Below are positions 33,302 to 41,813 of a stretch of 64,000 nucleotides of DNA, piece by piece. The translations under genes and the position numbers were made by a program. Within the stretch, counting starts at the first letter, position 1. The number at the start of each line of letters is the position of its first letter. The DNA is from DATLFA01 sp035525225 (GTDB lineage Bacteria > Actinomycetota > Acidimicrobiia > Acidimicrobiales > WLNW01), in NCBI GenBank assembly GCA_035525225.1, contig DATLFA010000054.1:124001-188000 (forward strand), given 5' to 3'. The notes below the pieces were generated by a model. The model saw only the letters and a list, made by a program, of their open reading frames with translations, was not told the DNA's origin and did no database searches.

Positions 33302-34672
33302 GTGACCAACCAGTGGCCGCCCCCACCGCCATCGACACCCCAACCGCCGGGCATTGTCTTGGGTGGTGACACTCCGCCGTTCGGTATGCAGCCGCGTCCC
33401 CCCGTGCCGGGTCCGCCTCCGCCCGGGCCGTCTACGGTGATGATCGCGGTGATCATCGGCGTGGTCACCATGTTGATCGCGGCCGGCGTCGCCGCGCTGG
33501 TGGTGCGCGGCGACGAGCAGATCACGGCCGCGCCGACCACGACCGCGGCATCGCAGTCTCCGACCACGTCCGGCGGTGCGACGACGACACGATCGGGCTC
33601 TGCGTCCACCACGACCGCCCCGTCCGATCTCGATCGCTTCGTCGATGAAGCGATCGCGTTCGTCGAGAAGGAACGCGGCCTGAAGTTCACGACGAGACCG
33701 ACTGTCATCGCGCTCGAAGAGGCCGCGTTCGTCGCCCGATTCCGTGAGTTGGTCGACGAGGATTCCAGTAAGCACAAAGACGTGTACGACGACGTGACGG
33801 GCATCTACCAGGCCATCGGATTCCTGAGCCACGACATGACCTATGTCGACGCTCAGAAACTGCTCGGCGAAGGTGGTGTGCTCGGGTACTACGACCCGGA
33901 GACCAAAGAGTTGCGTGTGCGGGCGGGACAACTGACGCCCTTCGTCCGAACGGTGATCGTGCACGAGCTGGTACACGCACTCGACGATCAGCGCTTCGAC
34001 CTGAACCGGCCTCAATACGACGCCTCCGACGACGAAATCGGCTTTGGATTCGTCGCCTTGGCAGAGGGCAACGCCCGACGCATAGAGAACGCGTATCGCA
34101 ACTCGATGTCGGCGGCCGAGAGGGCCAGCGCCACGGCCGAGGAACTCAAGATCGGCATGGCGGGCGCCTCGGTTCTCACCAAGCTGAACCTGTCGCTGCT
34201 CCAGCTCGAGATCGCCCCCTACGATCTCGGCGAGAAGTTCGTCGACGCGCTCGTCGACAAAGGTGGGCAAGAGGCCCTCGATCAAGCGTTCGCCGATCCG
34301 CCGCGAACCAGCGAGCAGGTGATCACGCCAACCAAGTACTTCGAGAAGGAACCACGACGCACCGTGAACCCGCCGACCGCCGACGTCACCCCGTTCAAAT
34401 CAGGCGTGTTCGGCGAGATCGCACTGAGGGTGATGCTCGGGTCGGCCAACTCGGCGAGGGTCGCGGAGACCGCGGCCTCCGGCTGGGGCGGTGACTGGTT
34501 CGTGGCGTGGAACGAATCGAACCGCTCGTGTCTGCGAGCGGATTTCGTGATGGAGACCGCCGAGGACTCGACCGAGCTCCGCGACGCCCTCCGCCGGTGG
34601 GCCCAGACCCGGCCTTCGGCCAAGGTCACCAACGCCGGTGATGCCGTCCAGCTCACGACCTGTTCGCGGTGA
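33302..34672 (+). CDS. Membrane-anchored putative zinc metallopeptidase
   Basis: The 456-residue product starts with a proline-rich cytoplasmic region, then one membrane helix (VMIAVIIGVVTMLIAAGVAAL, about residues 43-63) and a Thr/Ser-rich linker. The external domain has the zincin motif HELVHALDD near 220, with a probable third ligand Glu in ALAEGNARR. The rest of the domain has no known name. It is likely an extracytoplasmic peptidase, but substrate and activity are untested. GTG 33302 is used; GTG 33233, which overlaps the metB stop (GTGA), is an equally possible start. Confidence 0.78.
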   Translation: MTNQWPPPPPSTPQPPGIVLGGDTPPFGMQPRPPVPGPPPPGPSTVMIAVIIGVVTMLIAAGVAALVVRGDEQITAAPTTTAASQSPTTSGGATTTRSGSASTTTAPSDLDRFVDEAIAFVEKERGLKFTTRPTVIALEEAAFVARFRELVDEDSSKHKDVYDDVTGIYQAIGFLSHDMTYVDAQKLLGEGGVLGYYDPETKELRVRAGQLTPFVRTVIVHELVHALDDQRFDLNRPQYDASDDEIGFGFVALAEGNARRIENAYRNSMSAAERASATAEELKIGMAGASVLTKLNLSLLQLEIAPYDLGEKFVDALVDKGGQEALDQAFADPPRTSEQVITPTKYFEKEPRRTVNPPTADVTPFKSGVFGEIALRVMLGSANSARVAETAASGWGGDWFVAWNESNRSCLRADFVMETAEDSTELRDALRRWAQTRPSAKVTNAGDAVQLTTCSR

Positions 34673-34732
34673 GTTCGCCGCACACGGTTCGGTTCGCGAT
34701 CCTTCACACATTGCTCATGAATCGGGCGCATC

Positions 34733-36016
34733 ATGGCGTTCGTGAACGAGCACGAGAAGGTCCTGTGGTTGGCCCGCCGGGCAGCATTCGGCTTCGCGGC
34801 GGGCGAGCTCGAGCAGTTCGAGCCCAAGGGCTCCGAGGCCTACCTGAATCTCCTCGTCGCCCCTGACGCCCACGGCGTGGCGGTCGCACCCGACCCCTTT
34901 GCCGGGATCGTTGAGGTGACGGACCCTCAGGACAACAGGACCCGGGTCGAGTTGCTCCAGAAGTACACGTATTCGTGGATCGATCACATGGTGTCGACCC
35001 CGCGCCGACTCGACGAGATGATGACGTGGTTCTGGCACGATCACTTCGCAGTGCAGTCGTCGGTGGTTCGCTCAGGTCGCCTGATGGCCGACCACATCAA
35101 TCTGTTGCGCAAGCACGCCTTGGCCAACTTCCGTGCGATGGTTCGAGAAGTCACCACCAACGCGGCGATGTTGATCTATCTCGACGGCGCCAAGAACACC
35201 AACCGTGCGCCCAACGAGAACTACGGACGCGAACTACTCGAGCTGTTCACGATGGGTATCGGCAACTATACCGAAGCCGACGTGCGCGCTGCAGCGGTGG
35301 CGCTCACCGGTTGGCAGGTGTTGCTGCGCGATGGTGCCCGCACTTCGTTCAACGCCCGGCTGCACGACACCCGACCGCAAACGTTGCTCGGCCGATCGGT
35401 CAACGACGTCGATTCGGTGGTGAACACCGCGGTCGAGCATCCCGTGACCGCCACCTTCATCGCCGCGAAGGTGGCATCGTTCTTCCTCGGCCCCGACATC
35501 GACACCTCGTTGGTCGACGGACTCGCCGCGATATTCGAAGAGTCGGACTACGAGCTGCGGCCGATGGTGAAGGCGATCCTCCAGGCGGGGTTGGACGGCA
35601 GAGGTGGCCCGATCGTGCAGTCGCCTCTCGTGTGGTGGGTGGCGACTCGCCGGGCGACGGGAACCGCGCCCGATCCTCGCACGGTGGTGCGCTATCTCGA
35701 CTCCGCCGGGCAGGTGCCGGGCAACCCGCCCAATGTCGGTGGATGGCCGGGCATGACCGCGTGGCTCGGTGCCTCGCCCACTGCGATGAGGGCCACGCTC
35801 GCGTCGCTCGCGGCAGAGATGATCGCGCCCGCGTCACCGCTGTTGATGGCGGCGGCGAAGAACGATCTCGATCGTGTCGCGGCATTGCTCAACGTCGCGA
35901 ACGGATTCGTCCCGGCGACGAAGAGCGCCGTCGCGATGGTGGGTAGCTGCGGCGTTCGCCCCGGCGTCGGAACGCTCACCCTGACGCTGGCGTCGCCCGA
36001 CGTCCTCATCGGTTGA
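34733..36016 (+). CDS. DUF1800 family protein
   Basis: The 427-residue protein shows the DUF1800 hallmarks: WLARRAAFGF near the start, MTWFWHDHFAV near 101, LLRKHALANFRAMVREVT, NENYGRELLELFTMG near 160, and VGGWPGMTAWL near 335. Members are mostly secreted or periplasmic and nearly always accompany a DUF1501 protein, as here. No enzymatic role is established. No signal peptide is visible at this N-terminus. The next gene begins within or six bases after its stop, so the two form one unit. Confidence 0.88.
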   Translation: MAFVNEHEKVLWLARRAAFGFAAGELEQFEPKGSEAYLNLLVAPDAHGVAVAPDPFAGIVEVTDPQDNRTRVELLQKYTYSWIDHMVSTPRRLDEMMTWFWHDHFAVQSSVVRSGRLMADHINLLRKHALANFRAMVREVTTNAAMLIYLDGAKNTNRAPNENYGRELLELFTMGIGNYTEADVRAAAVALTGWQVLLRDGARTSFNARLHDTRPQTLLGRSVNDVDSVVNTAVEHPVTATFIAAKVASFFLGPDIDTSLVDGLAAIFEESDYELRPMVKAILQAGLDGRGGPIVQSPLVWWVATRRATGTAPDPRTVVRYLDSAGQVPGNPPNVGGWPGMTAWLGASPTAMRATLASLAAEMIAPASPLLMAAAKNDLDRVAALLNVANGFVPATKSAVAMVGSCGVRPGVGTLTLTLASPDVLIG

Positions 36017-36021
36017 TCGCC

Positions 36022-37317
36022 ATGTTGTCCCGACGGAAGTTCATCGGAATCGCCGGAGGCCTCGGGGCCACCGGCGTCGCCGGCACCGCGGCGTGGTCGA
36101 CGTTGCTTCGCGATCACGCCGGCGAAGCCGTCGATCAACGTGACCGCGCGGCGGACGCGACACAACCCGGCTCGTCACCGACGACGGCCAGCGCGACCTC
36201 GAAGGCGAATCGGGTGCTCGTCGTCTTGCAACTCTCGGGAGGCAACGACGGCCTCAACACGTTGATTCCGAGTGATGGGCGATACCGCGACGTTCGAACC
36301 GCGTTGGCCATTCCCGAGGCCGAGCTGGTCGTCATCGACGCCGCGGGGTACTCGCTCCATCCGTCGCTGGCGCCGATCGCTTCGTTGTGGAACAGCGGGC
36401 TCGTGACCGCGCTCGAAGGCGTGGGGTTGGAGGGTCAGAGCCGATCGCACTTCAATGCGATGGACACATGGTGGTCGGCCACGCCGGGAGCGGCCAGCCA
36501 GACGGGATGGCTCGGTCGTTGGCTCGACGCCACCGAAAACGCCAAAGCCCCGAATCCGTTGCGCGCGATCGCGCTCGGCGGTGGATCCCCGGCGCTCGTC
36601 GGAATGCGCGCATTGCCGACCGTGGTCCTGTCGCCCGCCGAGTTCTCGATCCGCGCGCCCCGTGGCTGCGATGCGAAGACGCTGACCGAGGCGTTCCTCG
36701 CGACGGCGCAGCCATTGGTTGCCGGAAACGATGTGTTTGCGGCGGCGCAGCAATCGTTCCCCGACACGCTCGAGGCCATCGAGATCTTGCAGAAGGTGCG
36801 CACGCAGGCTTTGGGCCAGAGTGCCACGGCCCGCAATGGTGCGCAGGGCGCGATCGCACTGTTGCAGTCCGCGGCGGGCATCGTCGAACAAGGCATCGGC
36901 ACCCAGGTGATACTGGTGGCGATCAACGGTTTCGACACGCACGCCGATCAGCTCGACCGGCACAGCACCCTGCTTTCCGACGTGGGCGAAGGCATCGCGC
37001 AGTTCGTGAGCCGCATCGAGCAGGCGGGCAAGGCCGATGACGTGTTGTTGATCACGACGAGCGAGTTCGGGCGCCGCGTTGCGGAGAATGCGTCGGTCGG
37101 TACCGATCACGGCAACGGCAACGTCGCGTTCGTCGTGGGTGCCGGGATCAACGGCGGCAAGGTCGTGGGCGACCTCGGCCTCGGCGCGTTGGTCGACGGT
37201 GACCTGCCGGTCTCGATCGACACGAGATCGCTCTACAGCGTCGCTCTCGACTGGCTGGGCGGCCCCACCGACACCGTCCTCGGTGGCAACTTCGACCGCT
37301 ACGGAATCCTGCGATAG
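36022..37317 (+). CDS. DUF1501 family protein with twin-arginine-like signal
   Basis: The 431-residue protein starts LSRRKFIGIAGGLGATG, a Tat-type signal (RRKF and hydrophobic core). The DUF1501 core follows, with LQLSGGNDGLNTLIP near 73, DGRYRDVR and a later LLITTSEFGRRVAENAS then TDHGNG. The fold is related to alkaline-phosphatase-like sulfatases, but activity is unproven. Export with its DUF1800 partner is likely. ATG 36022 is preferred; a TTG at 36013 overlaps the upstream stop (TTGA). It ends 41 bases before rsmD. Confidence 0.88.
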   Translation: MLSRRKFIGIAGGLGATGVAGTAAWSTLLRDHAGEAVDQRDRAADATQPGSSPTTASATSKANRVLVVLQLSGGNDGLNTLIPSDGRYRDVRTALAIPEAELVVIDAAGYSLHPSLAPIASLWNSGLVTALEGVGLEGQSRSHFNAMDTWWSATPGAASQTGWLGRWLDATENAKAPNPLRAIALGGGSPALVGMRALPTVVLSPAEFSIRAPRGCDAKTLTEAFLATAQPLVAGNDVFAAAQQSFPDTLEAIEILQKVRTQALGQSATARNGAQGAIALLQSAAGIVEQGIGTQVILVAINGFDTHADQLDRHSTLLSDVGEGIAQFVSRIEQAGKADDVLLITTSEFGRRVAENASVGTDHGNGNVAFVVGAGINGGKVVGDLGLGALVDGDLPVSIDTRSLYSVALDWLGGPTDTVLGGNFDRYGILR

Positions 37318-37358
37318 GGCCCGAGCGGCCCTCAGAGCAGACTGGTAGACAAAGCCCG

Positions 37359-37889
37359 GTGCGTATCGTCGCCGGGTCCGCGCGGGGCCGACGCCTCGTC
37401 GTGCCCGAGGGCACCGACGTTCGGCCCACCTCCGACCGGGTGCGCGAAGCCGTTTTCAACGCGCTCTACAGCCTCGACGACGCGGTCGACGGCGCGGTCG
37501 TCCTCGACCTCTTCGCCGGCACCGGCGCGTTGGGCCTCGAGGCGCTGTCGCGGGGCGCGGCGAAGGTGACATTCGTCGAGAACCACCGTGACGCAGCGAC
37601 CGCGCTGTCGGCCAACATCGCCGCCCTCGGCTTCGCCGACCGCAGCACCGTGATCCGCACCGACGCTCGACGATGGTTGTCGCAGGCACCCCATTTCGAT
37701 GTTGCCTTTTTGGATCCGCCGTACGAGTTCGCGGACTGGGACAGCCTTCTGTCGACGCTCTCCGCGACGCTCGCCGTCGTCGAGTCCGACCGCTCCATCG
37801 AGGTACCGGGCCGGTGGGAGTTGGTCAGAGAGCGCCGTTACGGGGCTACGGTGGTGCAAATCCTCCGTTCCCTCGCCTCGTTGGAGTGA
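37359..37889 (+). CDS. rsmD: 16S rRNA (guanine966-N2)-methyltransferase
   Basis: The 176-residue enzyme has RIVAGSARGRRL at the start, RPTSDRVREAVFNAL, the S-adenosylmethionine site LDLFAGTGALGLEALSRGA near 49-67 and the catalytic DPPYEFADW near 118. It methylates G966 of 16S rRNA during 30S assembly. It opens the core plus-strand run and is followed six bases later by coaD, the classic rsmD-coaD pair. The GTG at 37359 is the only start that keeps the full N-terminal motif. Confidence 0.93.
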   Translation: MRIVAGSARGRRLVVPEGTDVRPTSDRVREAVFNALYSLDDAVDGAVVLDLFAGTGALGLEALSRGAAKVTFVENHRDAATALSANIAALGFADRSTVIRTDARRWLSQAPHFDVAFLDPPYEFADWDSLLSTLSATLAVVESDRSIEVPGRWELVRERRYGATVVQILRSLASLE

Positions 37890-37895
37890 CCTCCG

Positions 37896-38381
37896 TTGAC
37901 CGTCGTCCTCTATCCAGGATCTTTCGATCCGGTCCACAACGGCCATGTCGAGATCATCGAGATCGCGGCCAAGCTCTTCGACGAAGTCGTGGTGGCGGCG
38001 ATGCGCAACACACAAAAGGGCGAGCCCCTCTTCACGTTCGACGAGCGCCACGCGATGATCGAGGAGAGCACCGCGCACCTCCCCAACGTACGAGTGACGA
38101 TGTTCGCCAGTCTCGTGGTCGATCTCGCCGGCAAGATCGGCGCCGATTTCATCGTGAAAGGCCTGCGCGCGGTTTCCGATTTCGAGAGCGAACTCCAGAT
38201 GGCGCAGATGAATCACGCCATCTCGGGGGTCCACACCGTGTTCTTGCCGACCGCGTCGGGTTCGTCGTTCATCGCGTCGAGGCTGATCCGTGAGATCGTG
38301 CGATTCGGTGGCGACGTGTCGACGATGGTCCCCGAGTCGGTACTCAAACGACTGCGTGACAAGTACCCCGACGTAGAGTGA
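37896..38381 (+). CDS. coaD: Phosphopantetheine adenylyltransferase
   Basis: The 161-residue enzyme has PGSFDPVHNGHVEII with the nucleotide-binding HNGH, a central VKGLRAVSDFE and the SGSSFIASRLIREI motif near 129-142. It makes dephospho-CoA from phosphopantetheine and ATP, the penultimate step of CoA synthesis. The start codon is a TTG at 37896 with GGAG eight to ten bases upstream. The stop is next to a TAGAGT box that may start transcription of the following gene. Confidence 0.94.
   Translation: MTVVLYPGSFDPVHNGHVEIIEIAAKLFDEVVVAAMRNTQKGEPLFTFDERHAMIEESTAHLPNVRVTMFASLVVDLAGKIGADFIVKGLRAVSDFESELQMAQMNHAISGVHTVFLPTASGSSFIASRLIREIVRFGGDVSTMVPESVLKRLRDKYPDVE
38374..38379 (+). promoter_or_regulatory. 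Candidate -10 box (TAGAGT) inside the coaD 3' end
   Basis: TAGAGT ends seven bases before ATG 38387, suggesting an internal leaderless promoter. Read-through from coaD is also likely. Confidence 0.3.
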
Positions 38382-38386
38382 ACTCG

Positions 38387-38968
38387 ATGTCCGAGCAAGG
38401 CGAGCCGCGTCGCGAAAAGCCGTCGCCGTACCAGGCGCCCAAGGCCGAGGTGCTGCTGCGGCGGGCGATCGAAGCCGTCGAAGCCGCCCGTCCTGTCCCG
38501 CTGTCGTCCGATTCTCGCATCAACAAGGACGAACTGCTCGAGATGCTCACCGAGGTGCTCGGTCGTCTCCCGGACGAGCTCCGGGCAGCGCGGTGGCTGT
38601 TGAAGGAGCGCGAGGAGTTTCTGGCCAAGACCCGCCGCGAGGGCGACGAGATCCTCGAGCTGGCGCGAGTACGGGCGGCCCGCATGGTCGAGCGCACCGA
38701 GGTCGTGCGCGAGTCCGAGTCCCGGGCCCGCCAACTGATCGACGACGCAGAGGCCGAAGCAAGGCAAATGCGCTATGAGGTCGAGGACTACTGCGACCGC
38801 AAGCTCGGCAGCTTCGAGATCGTGCTGCAGCGCACGCTGAAGTCGGTCGCCACCGGCCGGGCCAAGCTGCAAGGCGTCGGGCGCCCGGGCCTTGCCGAAG
38901 GTCGGGCTCAGCACGACGCCCCCGAAGCGACGGGCGAAAGCGCGGTGTTCGACCAGGACATCTCATGA
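38387..38968 (+). CDS. DivIVA/F0-b-like coiled-coil protein
   Basis: The 193-residue protein is soluble and highly charged. It has an N-terminal segment (KAEVLLRRAIEAVEAARPVP) and a long helical, coiled-coil stretch (about residues 55-140: AARWLLKEREEFLAKTR, EILELARVRAARMVERT). Genes in this position, between coaD and yceD in actinobacteria, are often annotated as cell-division initiation (DivIVA-like) or ATP synthase B-like proteins. No experimental function is readable here. A membrane anchor is absent. The stop overlaps yceD (ATGA). Confidence 0.75.
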   Translation: MSEQGEPRREKPSPYQAPKAEVLLRRAIEAVEAARPVPLSSDSRINKDELLEMLTEVLGRLPDELRAARWLLKEREEFLAKTRREGDEILELARVRAARMVERTEVVRESESRARQLIDDAEAEARQMRYEVEDYCDRKLGSFEIVLQRTLKSVATGRAKLQGVGRPGLAEGRAQHDAPEATGESAVFDQDIS

Positions 38969-39456
38969 TCGACCCGCTGCGTATCGACCTCATCGAGCTG
39001 CGCCGCAAGCTGGCCACGCGCCGTTCGTTGCGACGCGAGGCGATGGTGCCCGAACTCGCCGTCGGTTCGACCTTCGTTCCCGAGAACGAGCCGGTCGCCG
39101 TGGTGCTCGAACTCGAATCGGTGAGCAACGGAGCCATGGTCGCGGGCACCATCCGGGCCCCCTGGGAAGGGGAGTGCCGCCGTTGCCTCGAGCCGGTGCG
39201 GGGCGTGGTCGAGGTCGAGGTCCAGGAGTTGTTCACCGACGAGGGCGACCCGGACGAGGTCTACCCGATCGACGGCGACGAGATCGACCTGCGCCCGATG
39301 GTCCGCGACGCGATCGTATTGAACTTGCCGCTGGCGCCCCTATGCCGGCCCGACTGTCTTGGCCCCGACCCGGAACGGTTCCCGGCGCTCGTCGATGGCG
39401 AGGGCCCCGTCGATCGCCGCTGGGCGGGCTTGTCCGAACTGCGGTTCGACGACTGA
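38965..39456 (+). CDS. yceD: YceD/DUF177 family protein
   Basis: The 163-residue protein contains the DUF177 core with a cysteine pair in CRRCLEP near 73 and a second pair in CRPDCLG near 129, probably a metal site, and the acidic middle DEGDPDEVYPID. Family members lie upstream of rpmF and have been linked to 23S rRNA or L32 accumulation in other organisms. Here too rpmF follows, after 77 bases. ATG 38965 overlaps the upstream stop. Confidence 0.9.
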   Translation: MIDPLRIDLIELRRKLATRRSLRREAMVPELAVGSTFVPENEPVAVVLELESVSNGAMVAGTIRAPWEGECRRCLEPVRGVVEVEVQELFTDEGDPDEVYPIDGDEIDLRPMVRDAIVLNLPLAPLCRPDCLGPDPERFPALVDGEGPVDRRWAGLSELRFDD

Positions 39457-39533
39457 TTGCCGCTAGCATGCAGCGCTTGCGTCGGCGGTCCCTGCGATCG
39501 GACGCGTCTGAACGGAGAATTAGGTAGACACCC

Positions 39534-39713
39534 ATGCCGGTCCCGAAGAAGAAGATGTCGAAGTCGAAGACCCGGATGCGCCGAGCATCCGCATGGCGCG
39601 TCTTTGCGCCGTCGCGCAGCATCTGCCCCCGTTGCGGAGCGACCAAGCGTCCCCACATCGTGTGCGGTAACTGCGGCTGGTATCACGGCCGCCAAGCCAT
39701 CGACGTCGACTAG
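39534..39713 (+). CDS. rpmF: 50S ribosomal protein L32
   Basis: The 59-residue protein begins MPVPKKKMSKSKTRMRRASA, and has CPRCGATKRPH and CGNCGWYHGRQ, the zinc-ribbon form of bL32 with four cysteines, so it is the zinc-containing type. The family length is 55-60 residues. It is too short for routine frame calling but lies in the conserved yceD-rpmF-plsX order. A TAGCAT box at 39464 may start a leader of about 60 bases. It ends 35 bases before plsX. Confidence 0.97.
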   Translation: MPVPKKKMSKSKTRMRRASAWRVFAPSRSICPRCGATKRPHIVCGNCGWYHGRQAIDVD

Positions 39714-39748
39714 GTGAACCCCGCCGGCGCGCCTGAAGCCCCGAGCTC

Positions 39749-40747
39749 GTGGAGTTCGTAGCGCCGATCGCGGTGGACGCAATGGGCGGCGACTTCGCCC
39801 CCAGTGAGATCGTCGCGGGCGCCCGTATGGCCGTCGACGACGGTATTCCCGTGCTGTTGGTGGGCCGCCCCGAAGATCTCGGCGACGTCGGCGACATCCC
39901 CGTGCTCGCGGCCTCCGATGTGATCGCCATGGATGCCGACCCGGCGTCGAGCGTTCGCAAGATGCCGGACAGCTCCGTCGTCGTCGCCGCCCGCGCGGTC
40001 AAAGACGGCCGCGCCTCGGCGATGGTCTCCGCGGGCAACACCGGGGCCGCCATGGCCAGCGCGTTGTTGAAGATGGGCCGCCTGCGCGGCGTCGGCCGCC
40101 CGGCGATCGCCACACCGATCCCCCGGGTCGGGATGCAGCCGACCGTCGTGCTCGACGCCGGCGCCAACGCCGACTGCCGGCCCGAATGGGTGGTCCAGTT
40201 CGGCCAGATGGGCGCCGTCTTCGCCCGTGATCGCTTCGGGGTGGCCCACCCCCGGGTGGCGCTGTTGTCCATCGGCGAGGAAGCGGGCAAGGGCAACGAG
40301 TTCGTCAAAGAGGTCTTCGAGTTGATGCAGGCCGTCGACTGGGCCGGTACCTGTGGCTCGACGTTCATCGGCAACGCCGAGGGCCGCGACATCATGGTCG
40401 ACGTGGCCGACGTGGTGGTGACCGACGGCTTCACCGGCAATATCGTGCTCAAGACCCTCGAGGGAGGGGTGAAGGCCGTGATCAACGCGCTGCTCGCGGC
40501 GTTCGACACCGACGACGTGAGCCGCGCCGCGGCCAAAGAGCTGATGCCGGCGCTCCTACCCCTCTACCAGACGTTCAACCCCGATACCTATGGTGGCGCG
40601 ATGCTGCTCGGGGTCAACGGCGTGTGCATCATCAGCCACGGTTCGACCCGATCGACCGCCATGCGCAACGCCATCGGCGTCGCGGCAGAGATGGTCCAGG
40701 CAGAGGTGGTCGAGCATCTGGGCGCCGCGGTCGGTTCTGCTGGGTAA
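39749..40747 (+). CDS. plsX: Phosphate acyltransferase
   Basis: The 332-residue enzyme has IAVDAMGGDFAPSEIV at the start, the VSAGNTGAAMA motif near 91, RPAIATPIP and LDAGANADCRP near 131, then IGEEAGKGNE near 175 and VTDGFTGNIVLKTLEG near 226. It converts acyl-ACP to acyl-phosphate for phospholipid synthesis. acpP follows after 53 bases, giving a small lipid-synthesis group. The GTG at 39749 starts the protein a few residues before the conserved strand. Confidence 0.94.
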   Translation: MEFVAPIAVDAMGGDFAPSEIVAGARMAVDDGIPVLLVGRPEDLGDVGDIPVLAASDVIAMDADPASSVRKMPDSSVVVAARAVKDGRASAMVSAGNTGAAMASALLKMGRLRGVGRPAIATPIPRVGMQPTVVLDAGANADCRPEWVVQFGQMGAVFARDRFGVAHPRVALLSIGEEAGKGNEFVKEVFELMQAVDWAGTCGSTFIGNAEGRDIMVDVADVVVTDGFTGNIVLKTLEGGVKAVINALLAAFDTDDVSRAAAKELMPALLPLYQTFNPDTYGGAMLLGVNGVCIISHGSTRSTAMRNAIGVAAEMVQAEVVEHLGAAVGSAG

Positions 40748-40800
40748 GATCGCCCCAGTCCAGCTCGGGGAACCGCCCGGGCCAGAGGAGCGGAGGCGTT

Positions 40801-41091
40801 GTGCCGGCAGAGACCCACGTCGGGCAGGGACCCCTCGATCGGGCCGCGATCCTCGATCTCGTCCGCGACCGACTGGCCGACATCCTCGAGATCGAGCCAG
40901 GGGGCATCAACGAGGGTGACTCCTTCCGCGACGACCTCCAAGCCGACTCGCTCGCGTTGATCGAGCTGGTCGAAGCCATCGAAGAAGAGCTCTCCGAGCG
41001 CACCGTCGGCTTCCGTATCGACGACGAAGACCTCGAAGACCTCAAGACCGTGCGCGACGCCGTGGATTACGTCGTCGCCCGGCTCGGATGA
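40801..41091 (+). CDS. acpP: Acyl carrier protein
   Basis: The 96-residue acidic protein has DLQADSLALIELVEAIEEEL, with the phosphopantetheine-carrying Ser near position 50 in DSL. The four-helix ACP pattern ends DAVDYVVARL. The N-terminus is about 15 residues longer than in enteric ACP. It serves fatty-acid and phospholipid synthesis with PlsX. GTG 40801 follows a GGAG/GGAGG stretch. It overlaps rnc by four bases (ATGA). Confidence 0.92.
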   Translation: MPAETHVGQGPLDRAAILDLVRDRLADILEIEPGGINEGDSFRDDLQADSLALIELVEAIEEELSERTVGFRIDDEDLEDLKTVRDAVDYVVARLG

Positions 41092-41813
41092 CGGCCACCG
41101 CGCCCGAGCAACTCGCCGATCTCTCCGCGCGTCTCTGCCACGATTTCACCGATCCCACGTTGTTGAGTTTGGCGTTGACACATCGGTCGTATTGCGCCGA
41201 ACACGACAACGCCGATTCGAACGAGAGGCTCGAGTTGCTGGGCGATTCGGTCGTCGGCCTGGCGGTCACCGACCACCTCTACCGCACCCTCCCCGACCGC
41301 GACGAGGGTGTGCTGGCCAAGATCCGCAGCTCGGTCGTGAGCGAGCCGGCGCTGGCGGAAGCGGCCGACGACATCGGTTTGGGCGACTCCTTGTCGTTGG
41401 GTCGCGGCGAATTGCTCTCCGGCGGGCGGGCAAAGCCGTCGATTCTGGCCGACGCCTTCGAGGCCGTCATCGGAGCCCTCTACATCGACGCAGGGTACGA
41501 GGCCGCGGCGCGCGTCGTCGTGCGGTTGCTCGGCTCGCAGATCGAGGCGGCAACGGTCGGGCCGGGGGGCCACGACTACAAGACCCGCCTGCAGGAGCTG
41601 ACCGCCCAACGTTTCGAGCGTGCGCCGATCTACGTGCTGACCGAGTCGGGGCCCGAGCACGGCAAGCGCTTCCACGCGACCGTCATGATCGATCACAAAG
41701 CGCTCGGTACGGGGGTGGGCACGTCGAAGAAACGAGCCGAGCAGGCAGCAGCGCAGGCGGCGTGGGACGCGCTGACGGGGGGAGACAACGGTGGTGGAGT
41801 TACCCGAGGTTGA
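41088..41813 (+). CDS. rnc: Ribonuclease III
   Basis: The 241-residue protein has an N-terminal endonuclease domain with the signature NERLELLGDSVVGL near 44-57 and a later Glu in ADAFEAVIGALYID near 120. A C-terminal double-stranded-RNA-binding domain follows (YKTRLQELTAQRFERAP, TVMIDHKALGTGVGTSKKRAEQAAAQ). It processes rRNA precursors and structured mRNA. It overlaps acpP at the start and runs 23 bases into the mutM-like gene at the end, keeping the conserved acpP-rnc-mutM-smc order. Confidence 0.94.
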   Translation: MTATAPEQLADLSARLCHDFTDPTLLSLALTHRSYCAEHDNADSNERLELLGDSVVGLAVTDHLYRTLPDRDEGVLAKIRSSVVSEPALAEAADDIGLGDSLSLGRGELLSGGRAKPSILADAFEAVIGALYIDAGYEAAARVVVRLLGSQIEAATVGPGGHDYKTRLQELTAQRFERAPIYVLTESGPEHGKRFHATVMIDHKALGTGVGTSKKRAEQAAAQAAWDALTGGDNGGGVTRG